Position numbers and translations under genes: made by a program. From Tomocerus qinae (taxonomy: Eukaryota; Arthropoda; Collembola; Entomobryomorpha; Tomoceridae): a stretch of 64,000 nucleotides of DNA. How positions within the stretch are numbered: position 1 is the stretch's first letter; every line of letters begins with the position of its first letter. This document shows, one piece after another, positions 12,119 through 24,621 of the stretch. The stretch is from the NCBI GenBank assembly GCA_020055645.1, contig CM034548.1, positions 24,974,201-25,038,200 on the forward strand, in the 5' to 3' direction. Under the pieces are notes generated by a model that was not told the origin of the DNA, ran no database searches, and was given only the letters and a program-made list of their open reading frames with translations.

Positions 12119-15100
12119 CTGAAATTAGAAAAAAACAAATTGCATAAAATTAGCACAATGAAATGAGATTAAATAATTCAACTTTACAATTATTGAAATG
12201 TAGTTTCAATAATAATGATAAATACATATCACTAAAAACATACATATAACATATACTTAATGCTTTCAAAACATAACTTTGCTGACTTCATACCATTGAC
12301 TATACACTCATAAACTGACAAATTAAAACCACTATGGTAAACATGACAAAAATGTCATAATAAACAACTTCGACCCAGATTAACACAATAACAATCACCA
12401 ATGCATGTTAAATTTATAATTTGTTGACTTTGTGTTTAATTGATGATAGAGGTTTCTCACAATTGGTGGCCGGTCACCAAATTAACATGAATAGGTACGA
12501 ATAGGTAATGCCACTAATACCTGTCTGTGTTATCCTGAAATTGTGAGAAACGTCTATTAACATAGTAGATTTTCCTGGGTACAAAAATTTGATAAGCACT
12601 AATGAACACTAATATTCAAAAAAATAATGAAAAACATTGCATAAATACCTATAAATAACCAACAACAAATCCCCAGTCGGCAACGGTTCGAAAATCGAGT
12701 TAAAACCAAATGCAACAAATGATAAATAATATTGATTATTGTTTGATTTAGCTTACCTGTATCGCTGATGTTTGCCGTCTTGAGTGTATTCAAAATATCT
12801 GGAACTGTCCAATACAAAAACTTTTAATCTAAATATATGATAGATGATAAATACAAAATTGAATAAATAACGAGAATTTTGTTTTACAGAATTGTTATAC
12901 AATAGTCGACAGAATATCAAATATACAATATACGTACACACAATTGACAATTCAAAAAATAACTTTACTATCTATGATCTACGAACAAACTATTTCTAAT
13001 GTGTTCAACTTTAACTGTTAACACACTTAATAGCTGATGCTCAATCAGCTGTAAATATTCGCAGTTCTCATCTGATATATTCATTTATTGACATACCTCA
13101 CACGTGAAAACTGGAAATTAATGAATCAGTTTCGTCAGCAGTAATAAAACAAAGAAAACAAGTCAAAATTACTAAATCCAAAGTTAGCATTTAAAGTTGA
13201 CGCAAGATGTAAGCCAAAATAATATCTTTCACGTCTCTGTAAACTAAACACTAAACTAACAACTAAATATTATTTGCTGGTCAACAGTACTTCAAAGAAA
13301 CAGTACCAATAAAAGCACTGAATAACTGACAACAACCAACAACAATTTTTACCTCACTCTAGTAGCTTACTACTTTTCCTTCCACCAATGCGTGGAACGC
13401 GCAAATTCCTACAACATTTGAGTCTCAGTATACTGCAAGTGTTTATACATTGGATACCTAATACCTACCAATAATACTTTATTACAGCCCAAGACGAACA
13501 CGGTCAGTCGGTATCATTGCATTGCGATGCTGTTTTAGGTGTGTAGGAGTGTGTGCATGGTAAAAGGAAGGATTAGTTTTCATTAGAGGCTTTGAGATTT
13601 TCAGAGCGTTCTTTTCTTTCTCTAAGGTGAGAGAATTTTGGTAGTCACAGTTTCTAGTTCAACCGACAGCCGATTCAGCGCAGCCGAACTAATCTCATTT
13701 TCCGATTGTCACGGCATAGCTCTACTGTTGTGGCTCAACTTAGATCACATTGCGATCATAATCTTATGAAGAAGTCTGGTATCATTGTGATTCTCAGCAG
13801 CAGCGGCAATAGAGTAAGAAAAAATAGGTAAACTCATGTGTCCCAACTTCAACAATGAGGAACTCAATGTCATGCAATAGCCAAATATAATAGACGCTTT
13901 GAATTTTAGATTAGCTTCCCCAAATTAGTGAACTTTGGATATTATATATTAAGTGGCACAATCACTACCCTTTTAACCATAGAATTATAAGATACATTTA
14001 GTTTTAATATTGGTTACCTTAATCGTCACCAATAGTTAATAGTGATGGTACTTATTTATTTATGTTAGAATTACTCTTAACACTTTTATCATATGTGTCA
14101 CTTTCTTCAACTTCTTTAACATAGACACTATTCTTACCATATAATAATCAATAATAAACTCCCCTTGTACAGTACAGCTTGTACTGTGTGAACTGTGAAC
14201 ATCAAACATAGGCAAGCTTTTAGTTTCGATTTAGCCAGGTGTGTAGTTGTACATTTAATTTCAAGAAGAAGGGACACCCATTCTTTTATACTCACAAAAG
14301 TAAACAATTTCTGCACATATCTTTGTACTTTAGAATTAGTAAAATTGGTCGTTTTGCTTCGCTTGTTAATATTGCAAATGTTTTCGCCGTTATTGTGGGA
14401 TACGAAGTATAAGTAGTCATAAATAGTCATAATAGCTAAGTTACAGCAACACAAGTTTGTTTAACATTGGTATTCGCACCATCAGTTCTTCTAAAAAATA
14501 GTCTTGTTAAGTTTTGCCAGTAAGTAGCACGCAGCACGCCAGTATTCGTGTTCAGCATGTATGCCATTGCCAACTCACCATAAGTTTTCTTTCATAAATT
14601 TCATAAAAACACGATACCATCCACATTTTTCATCTTTCTTGAGCTATCCAACAATTATCATCTACATAAATGTTTGAAATAGACAGAATGTGTAATATCA
14701 ATATTGCATACTCAACTGAAGATGAAAGCTATATTATTTAATTCATCATGTCTTCAGTACTATTGTCATATTATGTCATTGTCATTCATAAATATACACA
14801 GCATGTCTCATTTTGTTGTTTATTTTAACGAAGTACATTTTTTGTCATTTCTCCATATTGTTTATATGTTGTTTATGATGGTAACATATAAAAAATTGTA
14901 AGAAGTACTGGATTCTTTTCATTAAGTAACGTTTGTACTGTATAACTAAACTCAGTTATTTTAATGGTTCAACAGAAGGTTCTGTCATTATATATTTAAC
15001 AAATACATCAAATTTTTTTACAACATTTAACGGGACCTTAGATTTCATATTATAGATCTTTGGTGTAGAAGAAGTGGACGTGACTCACCTTTTCCTAAAA

Positions 15101-15842
15101 TTCTGGCCCAATTTATTACATTTCTTGCAAGGTCTTGCTTCATTGGTGTCAAAGAATTTAGCTATACAATTGAAGTTTTGATTATTTTTACCCTTTATGC
15201 AAAAATACTAAAGCACCAGCAGGAGATCGAACTACTGTTTTACTATTCAGGGCGTCAGCCAGGAAAACATTTCAGAAGAGCACACCAAATTTACTTTAAA
15301 ATAGGCTATTTCACAATGTTTTTACTTTTGGAACGATAATTTCTTCTTCGGGATAGGATTGTGCTAAACAGAAAAAAGATTACCTCCTGGTGGTGGCACG
15401 GAACCGTTGAATTGTTGTTCACTGGTAAATCACAAGGAAGCCATATTGCAAGAATCGTATCTTGAACAACTGTATCATGCGAACGATAATATTTTGATTC
15501 GATATGTGTAAGCGGCAAGCAGTTAAGGGATTGTAAGTATTGAGTTTTAGTTATTGTACATATACACGTGCACGGCACAGCTAAAGACTCGGCAAAGAGG
15601 CATTGTTTGCTCAGACAGATGCTGTTACCTATAAGTTAAAAGTTGATTTATTGTATTCATCGTCAATTACACTGACATAAAAACGAGGAACAAAAAGACG
15701 TTAGACGACACGGAAATCAAATATCTGAAATTTTACATTCAATATTGGTCTTTGGATAATCGGATTTAATTTTAAACCATTAGAAATAATATCGCAATAA
15801 TATTTAAATAGCTCTGTGTTGTTATCCGTGAATCTGGTCAAC
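12119..15842. other. Divergent intergenic region, THOC2 / ALKBH8
   Basis: About 3.7 kb separates the 5' ends of two divergently transcribed genes and must hold both promoters. I saw no conserved coding exon. The open frames here are short, AT-rich and resemble nothing known. A candidate THOC2 leader exon at about 12757-12804 is the only splice-like feature noted. No TATA box or other core element could be assigned with confidence. Confidence 0.6.
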
Positions 15843-18800
15843 ATGACGTTTGTACAAAATATGAGCTACGACAAGTATCTCAAGAAAATATTCCGAAAGG
15901 AAAGGAAAATGATGAACATTTGTGCAAAACTAATTGATGTTGAAATCACTCGAAGTACACCGTCAATGGTAAAGGACTACTAGCTATTATAATTAAATAA
16001 TATTATCCTTAGGGATAAAGATTCTAACTAATATTTCAAGGTTGAAGGTTAGCTGTTAGCATATTCATACTTTGATGAGATCAATAAATTTGAAACACTT
16101 ACGTTCCAATTTTAAGTAGAAATTAAATGTCATTTTATTTCTAATAGTGGCTTATTATTTGGGGAGTCGGCCTTTCTGTAGGGACCACAAAATCCAATGT
16201 CCAAGATATTTTACAATGTGAAATTCAAGAAATTCGGATGTACTCTAATAAGGCCATTACATGCGTATTGTTTAAAGACATGGACGATGCAATAGCATCA
16301 AAGCTAAATCTAAGTGGCACAAGACTTTCTTGCGACCAGGCTATTTACTTGGGATATTTGGCAAAAGGTTTATTTGTTTTCTTAATTATTTAAAATTTGT
16401 TTTTTGGGAAGCGTGATTTCAATTTAGATTTGTTCTTAGAACCTCCTTTGGAAGATGCAGCTTTAATTCAACCGTTTTTACATCCGGTGCCTGATGGTCT
16501 TATATTGATCCCTGATTTTATTAGCGCTGAGGAAGAGGAAATAATATTGAATGAAATCATACCAAAAGAGCTTTCTGGTTGCGGTAAGTATAAAATATTG
16601 ATTAAATCTACAATCCAATAATAATAACCTGATCATTTTACTAATTCAATCAAAAATATGTAATTTAGGTACAGATCTAAAGAAACGGTGGGTCTGTCAT
16701 TTCGGATATGACTTCCGATATGGTTCCAATGATGTGGATACCAATGCTCCTTTAAGTGCCCCAATGCCTCCTTCAGTGTCTTCGGTTATTTCTAAAATGT
16801 TAGAAGAAAATATCGTAAAAGAAAAACCTCAGCAGGTCACAGTCAATCATTATCTACCTGGTCAAGGTATTCATCTGATTTTGCGTATTTAATGAATCTT
16901 GACAAAAAGTGCAAAAAAGTTTTTCTGAGTAGGTATACCGCCTCATGTTGATACGCACAGTGCATTTGAAAACCCAATAATTTCTTTAAGCCTTCTTGCT
17001 CCAACGGTAATGGACTTCCGGAAAGAAGGAGACCATTTCAGCATTATCCTCCCGCCACGATCTCTATTAGTAATGAGTGATTCGTCCAGGTAATAATCCT
17101 TGAGTTGTGCTACTAATGGTAATTTGAGCTTTGTTGCGGCCATAGAAATGTTACTGTTGTCTTTTTTAGATATGAATGGAAACATAGCATTGCCAATAGA
17201 ACGTGTGATGTAATATTTGACAAAAACTGGAACGGGAGTGATATTTTAGCTCGTGAAATTCGAGTATCTTTGACATTCAGAATTTTACGGGAGGGTAAAA
17301 CATGTCATTGCAAGTAAGCTAATATTATTCCACAAATCATTAAACATTAAAGTGAAAAAGAAAATATTAAATACACATTGAACAATAAATAAGATTGCTA
17401 ATACAAAAGAATTCGAAATTGTTTAAGAATTTAATGTTATTTTTCTCTAATTTTTAGATTACTATTCTTTAATATAGTAGTGTTATAATTTTAGTGTTAT
17501 ATATAAATACAGTGCCATAATTTAACGAATTATATCTACCAACAGGTATCCTACACTCTGTGATTCACAAAAAGCAAAAATTTCTGAAGAAAACGCTCTG
17601 GAACTCGAAAATACTCTCGTGCATAAGGTTAGTAGTATTTATACTTTTGTATACATACCATTTACCATAGTATTTTCAGTACTCATTGTATATTTGTACT
17701 GTTTGTGTACTTTAGTTGTGTGGTGTACGTGTACATAAAATTAATACATTTGACATTTGATAATGTTTGTTGTACTTCAATTCAAGCGCTATATATTGGT
17801 CGACAAGTGCTTATAGACAAACAAAATCAATCAATTCATTTATATTATTGGAATCAGAAGTGAATAAGTGAACTAATAAGTAAAATTGGGATTTAATTAG
17901 GTTTATGAAGAAATTGCTAGTCACTTTAGCGACACTCGTCACACCCCATGGCCTAGAATTAAAGAATTTGTTTCTGACTTGAATCCAGGGACGGTTGTTT
18001 TAGATGTCGGATGTGGGAACGGAAAGTATTTTGGTTTAAATAAGAACATTGTCGAGGTAAGCATCATGAAAATCACCATTAAAATAATATAAATTGTCAT
18101 ACAATAATTTTAGTGTAGTTATATATTGTGAACGCCAGAGTGAAAGCTTGCTTTGCTGTTCTATACTACTACTCTTTAGTTTAATTTATATTAAACGCTG
18201 GGTATAGCAAGCCGTTATGGTCTACGCGCCGCATTTAACCGGTTTCTCCTTTCTCCTATTTTTCGAAAATAACCTATGTTTTCAGAAACGCGGTCTCTCA
18301 TCACCCCATATACTTTTAATAAGTGCGTATTAACATTTTATTCTGCAAACTGCAAGCGCTTGGCACATTCATTATAACATTTACGTCAATGCTCCATTTT
18401 CATGAGAGATATAAATATTAATTGTGGAATGTACCATTGTGATAACAAGGGAGTAGTATAAAATTCCATTCATAACTTCTGTTCTGCCTTTTTAAAAGGT
18501 TTTATTAGATCATTGCCTTTAATAATTTTAAGCAAACAATCTATAATAATTAACCTACTTATACGAAATGAAAGTTTTTTTCGGCTTCTAAATGTAATAC
18601 TGGAAATGACATTATGTTACTTGCTGGACCTATACAGCACATTGAGTATAAAATGAATGTTGTCTACAGATTGGCACGGATATGAGCAGTGGCTTACTTG
18701 AGAAATGCAACGAGAAGCATGAAACTGCGGATGCTGTTCGAGCTAATGCTTTAACTCTGCCGTTTAAAGATTCTAGTGTTGACGTAGTTGTTTGCATTGC

Positions 18801-19319
18801 AGTCCTTCACCATTTATCCACCAAGGTAAACAAAAATTCCTGTTCACTCCAATCTCCTATTTCACTGTCTATGAATGCTTACCATTTGATTTATAATAGG
18901 AACGAAGATTTGCTGCCTTGAGTGAAATCATGAGAGTATTACGACCTAAAGGGAAAGCGCTCATCTATGTTTGGGCTAAGAATCAGAAGTTATCAGATTG
19001 CGAATCTTGTTATGCTGCAAAGCAAGGACGAAGAAAGGAAGCTCCAAAGAATTACTTAGACACTTTCAATGATTCATTAACCGATTGGTCATTCCTTCCG
19101 ATTTACAACCATGAAGTTAATTTTACGGACAACGACTTATTGGTTCCTTGGGTCAATGGTCAAAACAAAGAAGAAGCATCTGTACATCATCGATTTTACC
19201 ATGTATTTGATAAAGGAGAGCTGGAAAGTTTGGTTATGGAATTAAGTCCCTCTCCCCGTATACTGGAAAGTTATTATGATCAGGGAAATTGGTGCGTCAA
19301 GATAGAAAAATTGAATTAA
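15843..19319 (+). CDS. ALKBH8: tRNA dioxygenase/methyltransferase ALKBH8
   Basis: This bifunctional enzyme of the tRNA wobble-uridine pathway methylates cm5U to mcm5U through its C-terminal methyltransferase and hydroxylates mcm5U through its AlkB domain. Exons: 15843-15968, 16148-16367, 16428-16583, 16669-16866, 16933-17089, 17170-17313, 17546-17627, 17901-18056, 18670-18825, 18900-19319. They total 1815 nt, 604 aa (human 664). An N-terminal RRM-like segment (about 43-110, [11 protein letters not shown]) precedes the AlkB fold. Iron ligands are His238 and Asp240 ([11 protein letters not shown]) and His291 (YEWKHS); 2-oxoglutarate arginines are Arg317/Arg323 (RVSLTFR). Zinc-site cysteines are Cys331, Cys333 and Cys339. 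Methyltransferase motif I is [14 protein letters not shown] (393-406), and the end ([15 protein letters not shown]) matches the family. All catalytic residues are present. The linker between methyltransferase motifs is shorter than in human. Confidence 0.96.
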
Positions 19320-19513
19320 TGGTTAATTTCGACAATATGCCTTTACCGTCTACTATGCAATTTATATATGATCTGTGACGATGACTGCTCCTTTTATAAC
19401 AATGAATTCAGTATTTTGTAAATAGCTGTCATGATATTAAAACCGGTGCTAGTAAATTGAATATAAGTACATACTTAAGAGAGGTATGGCAGTCTAACAA
19501 ATATTTAATGGGC

Positions 19514-19699
19514 AATAAATATTAGAATGTAATTCGCTGCACTGAAGCTATTAATTATAACAATATTTCAAAATGTTTTTTCACCCGAAAACTATTTTGT
19601 AGGTTAGCAAATGAACTATTTTGTGTAAACTACAAAGTATCTATTTTGTAAACCCTAAATTGTTTCATGCTATTAGCATACAAGATTTTCTATAATAAA
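19514..19699 (+). terminator. ALKBH8 3' UTR poly(A) signals
   Basis: AATAAA hexamers occur at 19514-19519 and 19694-19699, about 200 and 380 bp after the stop. The second faces a minus-strand AATAAA (plus TTTATT at 19739-19744) usable by the converging zinc-finger gene, so the two transcripts may end almost back to back. Confidence 0.5.
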
Positions 19700-20262
19700 A
19701 TATTATATTAAGGCAATTTTCTTTTATCATTCTTTACCTTTATTAATATAAAATAATACATTGATAGAAGAACATGATAATAAATGAAAATAGAACTGCA
19801 ATTATTGCTATTACATCTAATGAACATTGGCGAAATTACATATTATTATGCTTACTACATTTCTTTTACACATTAGGTTATTAGTTGTATGTAATACATA
19901 TGGGTATACGAAGTTGAAACACGAAACACTTATTTGTAAGACAAAAATAAAGTTCTTTTTATGAATAACTCCAAGGATTGACACGGAAAATAGTGTTAGT
20001 GAATGAAATCATATTAAAAAAGCAATATACTACGAAATACTATACTAAAAGTTTTCATAAGCTGCGGATCGTACAGTAAAATTAAGTAATACATATGTAT
20101 TCAAACTCACAAACCATAATATTAAATCATACTTTTACTGAATTGTACATTAGTTTTTCGAACAAGAAAGTTTAAAATGTGGAAACCGGAAATTTAAACA
20201 TAAATCGTTTAAAAGAATACTATTTTCCGTAAACTATACATGTACATTTAATACTACGGTAC

Positions 20263-21856
20263 TCAATTATGCTTATTTAAACTATTTCTGCGACATAATA
20301 TGTGTACTGCTTTGTTAACTCTCCCTTTTAAGTTTCGATTCAGCTGTACCCTATAAGAAGATTTTAAAACCAATTTATTTCGTATTTCGGTAATATTCTG
20401 AGCATCACAATTCTTAAGCAATCTTTTGCTCTTGAGACTATTTGGTTGTTTAGACTTATTATTGTAGAGTAAAGCGTACTCAGGGGTTGAGTGGAAATTT
20501 ACTGTGCTAGCCTGAATTTCCATTTCTTGATCATCATTTGTTAGTACATCTTGGTTGTAATTTATGTCTTTCAAAATAGATTTCAACTTTTGATTACGAC
20601 GAGTTCTTTTCGTTGTAGTTATATCAATATCGGGCAACCCATCAAGACGACCAGCATACCCCTCTGATGGGAAATCATTGTGACTTGAACCACTACTTTT
20701 ACTGTGTGAAAGAATGTGAAAATACATTTCTATTGGAGTTGCAAAGCATTTATGACATATGTTACATTCACAGCCAGGTGTATTGGCGTCATATAAAGCA
20801 CATTTAGCGTCCTCTTCTTGGATACAAACCTGAAAATGAATAAAAATAATAATCATTGGACTGATAACTGGTAATGCCTTTTTTAAAACAAGCGAAACTA
20901 AAATGAATAACATAATCATCAATTTTTACCTCCAGGACATCGCTAGGAAGTATGTTTCCCTCAAACTGAGATTCTTCGTTGGAATTAGAGAAAAAATCTT
21001 CCTCATTAGAGACCAATACATTTCTTGCATAATTTGAGCAAGCCAAGAGACTGGTCTTCATCTTCTTCTTCTGATTTAGAGCATCACCACAAAATACTTC
21101 AGGAAATATTTTTTTAACGTCGAGTTTAATATCCTCGAACATATCGCAATCTTTTAAAGCAATGTTACTAGCCTCTTTCTTTAACCTTAACAATTTTTCA
21201 GCACAACCTAATAAAATATTATAAAAAATACTTCGTTAAATTTTATTTTCATGACGCAATGGTGATAAATATTTTAGTTTTATCAAATGTAATATCAAAC
21301 CTTTTTTGAAATGATCATTTGGAGGATATTCTCCATCTTGAAATCTTTTTGATTTCTCAGTTAAATCCTTTGCATCTTTTACAGGTGATATAGAAATACA
21401 TCCATACTTCAGCAATTGACTCAACGATGGATCCGTGTTGATAATACTTTTAATATATACTGGCAAATCTTCGGAAGAAGTTTTTCTAAATGGTTTTTGT
21501 ATTGGAGCGATATCCAAATTACTATAGACAGTTAAACAATTTCCCACCATAATGTGCTGTTGCACTGGTTTGCCTTTCGGCTCATTATTTTTTCTTAAGA
21601 AATTAAAAGCACTCAGAAGGCTTTCTTTTATTTCCGAAGTCGAAATCTCATAGTTAGATGAACAACCAGGTGGTTTTATTTTCTCTTCTTGTTTCACAAC
21701 CTCGCACAACATTTGGAGATACGTAGAATATGAAGATGCATCGTTAGTTTTAATTCTGTCCATGGAAACGGAGTTTTTGTGACTAGTTGGACTATTGTTT
21801 TCACTACTAGTTTGTATTTTGTACTGTACTGTACCATTTATAATTAAATCCTTCAT
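20263..21856 (-). CDS. Single C2H2 zinc-finger protein, unknown function
   Basis: Three exons, 21856-21301, 21207-20930 and 20829-20263, join through GT-AG introns in matching phase to give 1401 nt (466 aa). The only recognisable domain is one classical C2H2 finger at residues 300-320: Cys300-x2-Cys303-x12-His316-x3-His320 (CNIC...FHILSH). The N-terminal half is Ser/Thr-rich and polar, with no membrane segment. The C-terminal 100 residues are Lys/Arg/Asn-rich (KRTRRNQKLK, KSKRLLK), suggesting a nuclear location. I do not recognise the family. The start is the ATG at 21856; a splice acceptor about 25 bp upstream suggests a spliced 5' leader. The gene converges on ALKBH8, with about 940 bp between stop codons. 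Confidence 0.8.
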
Positions 21857-21883
21857 GGTGTAGCAAGGATATTGTAAGTTTCT

Positions 21884-23065
21884 GTGATAAAAACATGAAA
21901 TGAAAAAAAGATGTTTAAATATAGAACACGTAGAGGCACTAAATTTTTAAACGCATTTAAAATGCATTCATGAAGATTTCAATAGTCAATAGTTGTTTGA
22001 TAAACAAAGTAATAGAAACAGTAACCGGAACGAACAATGAATTTACACGAATTCAATCACAAAATTTGACTTCCTATACGGCGTATGATAATTTATGTAA
22101 TTGTTCATTATTACCAATTGATAATTAAAATATTAACAGGACAATAAAGAAAGAAACTGCTTGGCCGGACAACACATAGGTAAAAACTATTATGTTCGTT
22201 GTTCGTCATTGGCTTGAGTGTTTGCCGAACAAGAGATAACAAAACAGATAGGTAATAAGCTATTACCTATATATTATTATTAAATCAGACGCGTTATATT
22301 ATACTACTTGTGGTAGTAGTTAGTTAGCAAATGTAGCAGCACAAATAATGCCATTCTATCTTGATAAGGAAGTGTGTTGTTTAATTATTTCTTTCCAACA
22401 CTATTCTATTCCAAATATGAATGCATGCTGGCTATTAGTGTTATGGTATAAATAAGAATCCGCGTGGTCTTCAACATCTCGTTTTGTGTCGTTTGTTTAC
22501 CATAAACTATATTCATGAAAACTATTTGCTCTTGGTTTTCAAACTATCACTATTATAGGTTTAGGTACCTGAAATAATATAATATACTACTACTCACAAC
22601 AAGTATACTCCATGCATACTGATGATTGTGATGATGAAGCAACCAAGCCAACATAAAACATAGCATCATATTACCTATTATAGTAACAGCCACTTTACAA
22701 TATATATCCAGGGCCCAGGACAGGACAAAAGCAATAATAATACATTCGCTCACGGACAAACACAAATTGTAAGAATACATGCATAACACAAAGAAATATT
22801 CACTGCTCGGCACAGAAGCTTCAATCCGGCCGATGACGATATAATGGAGGTCATGTTTCCTACAGGCCAGTGATAGTTGAGTCGGAAATGACTTTTCTGC
22901 TCGTCTAGAGTCTGAGACTAGTCTCTTGCTTGTCTTTTGCATGCTAGTAGTCTTCCGAGATGACTTTATAATGAGTCACGTGATTGAGATGATTTAAGAG
23001 ATGACTTTTTAAAGTTCAGCGTGACTGCGATAACTCTGAGATGACTTTAGATGGTCACGTGATAA
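21884..23065. other. Intergenic sequence running into a repeat region
   Basis: The 5' flank of the zinc-finger gene is followed by AT-rich sequence without coding signals. The longest open frame (minus 22942-22553, 129 codons) is compositionally odd, resembles no family and has no splice context, so I treat it as chance. From about 22950 a motif of the form GATGACTTTA with nearby GTCACGTGA begins to recur. Confidence 0.5.
22951..23065. repeat. Recurring GATGACTTTA / CACGTGA motif
   Basis: Degenerate units built from GAGATGACTTTA and (A)GTCACGTGA recur here. They occur again at about 23641-23700 and 24221-24260, flanking the heads of the two foldback copies. The spacing is irregular, so this is not a clean satellite. 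The motif appears to belong to the repeat element around it. Confidence 0.55.
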
Positions 23066-23559
23066 TGTGTGCTAGGGGGAGAGCACGGCGACTACTATTG
23101 ATTAGTAGAGCTATACTACCGCTCAAGCCGCGAGGGCTTACTTGCATTGACTCCCGGATCAACTTTACTAAGTGTACAGACCTACACGAAGAGACTTAGT
23201 GAAGAGTACTGAACCATGAGACGGAATGACTCAACACTGTCCCGCAGCTCGATCTGGTGAGCAGGCAGAGAGGGACCGGGGAATGTAAGCCGACCGCCAG
23301 TGACCAATATGCAAATCACTTATGGCAGGCTACTTCAACCCACCTTATCACCTCATGTGCATCGTGCATCCCATTGTCCAGACTTGTGCTAGGTAGAACT
23401 CGTAGCACGTATACAGACAGAACAATCCATACACTACAGACAGGGCATTGATAGATAATCATATTGTCACTAAGATATAGGCAAATCAATGCTAATAACG
23501 AATATATGGCAATGACTAATGACAGCTTCTCCCAGCTCCAGACTACCTACCTTATAGAC

Positions 23560-23637
23560 CTGAGGCTCTCCAGAGATTCGAACTCCAGACCTCAGTCTGA
23601 GAAGCGGCTGTTTAGACCACTCGACAGACCTGTACGC
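23560..23637 (-). repeat. tRNA-like head, left copy
   Basis: Read on the minus strand, an A-box-like TGTCGAGTGG (23626-23617) is followed about 32 bp later by a B-box-like AGTTCGAATCT (23584-23574), the internal RNA polymerase III promoter layout of a tRNA. The A-box region and the GTGGTCTAA that follows resemble tRNA-Leu. It does not look like a complete functional tRNA. Confidence 0.6.
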
Positions 23638-23824
23638 CCATGGTCACGTGATAGGGATGCCTTAAAAGATGACTTTATAGTCACCTGACTGTGATGAGTT
23701 TAGGATGAGTTGTGTCTGTGTCCATAAGAAACAAGTGAATGGGGTCACTTTTACTCATACGAAGTCAGTATCTATAGTATCCAACTAAAGGAATCCTAGA
23801 CAGCAAGCACGTATACAGAACTGA

Positions 23825-24010
23825 GTTTCGGAGGGGGCTAATATTTAATCTAGATATTTGAAGTATAGATATTTGTGCGTAGCGCGAAATTTTTTGACGA
23901 AAATGAGTCAAAAATCGCCTAAAAATGGCAAAAAGGTTAGTACTATTTTGAGAAAAAAATTTTTCCTTGGATTTCAGGGGGAACTTTAGCCCGTAAGGCC
24001 CCTTCCTCAT
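23825..24010 (-). mobile_element. Small non-autonomous element, relative of 35224-35384
   Basis: In reverse complement this stretch shares order and words with the element at 35224-35384: a C-rich end, CTGAAATCCAAG, an A/T-rich block, TTTTTAGGC, then a GACTCATTTT-like word. It also contains a GCGCGAAATTTTTT block like the element at 41056. The ends are degenerate and no target duplication was visible. It lies between the two foldback arms. Confidence 0.5.
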
Positions 24011-24290
24011 TACGTCCTTGCTAGTCAGTATCCAACCAGGTAGTCAGTAGTCAGTAATAGTCAGTATCCGTTAATCTAAAACAGGGATAAACAACTTTCA
24101 ATAAATTAATAATAATAATAAACTTGCTGCCCATTTGAGAGTTAGGATTATATAGAACCGTTAGAATGTTATGCTATGGAAACTGATTTCATATGAATAC
24201 CTACTTCCTTTACATACTGTAGAGATGACTTTAGGGATGACTTTTTAACGAGTTACGGGACTGAGACACTGAGACTAAAGTTGTCTTCCG

Positions 24291-24368
24291 GCGTACAGGC
24301 CTGTCTAGTGGTCTAAATAGCCGCTTCTCAGGCTGAGGTCTAGAGTTCGAATCTCTGGAGCGCATCAG
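24291..24368 (+). repeat. tRNA-like head, right copy
   Basis: This is the plus-strand counterpart of the left head: A-box-like TGTCTAGTGG at 24302-24311 and B-box-like AGTTCGAATCT at 24344-24354. It shares GGCGTACAGG at its start and GTGGTCTAA after the A box with the left copy. A few substitutions separate the two copies. Confidence 0.6.
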
Positions 24369-24387
24369 GCCTAAAATGCAGTGTCCG

Positions 24388-24621
24388 GGACTGACTCCTA
24401 TGAGGGAATTACTCCTAAAAGACTTTACTTCTAAACAAATCCTAAAAAGTACTATTTCTCCAGTGCAATATATTAACTTAATGTACAACTGATTAACTGA
24501 AGCAATTCTAAGCTCAATTGTACGAAGAAGCTGCATTGCACGTAGTATTAGCTGGTACTGCTGGTAGTAAGGGTCCTTTAGGAAAGCCTTTCAGGAGTAA
24601 TTCCCTCGTAGGAGTCGATCC
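24388..24621. mobile_element. MITE-like inverted-repeat element inside right foldback arm
   Basis: The ends are inverted repeats of about 30 bp: GACTCCTATGAGGGAATTAC at 24393 and its counterpart at the right end, GGAGTAATTCCCTCGTAGGA (about 24594-24613). There are two to four mismatches over about 30 bp. The interior is AT-rich and non-coding. The left foldback copy lacks this segment, so it inserted after that copy's lineage split from it. Confidence 0.75.

Noticed and set aside
22553..22942. 129-codon minus-strand frame with hydrophobic stretches
   Set aside because: Irregular composition, no splice or family support, next to repeat DNA.
24291..24368. A genuine tRNA gene
   Set aside because: The A and B boxes are fair matches, but no consistent acceptor stem is visible and a diverged second copy sits in the same repeat family.
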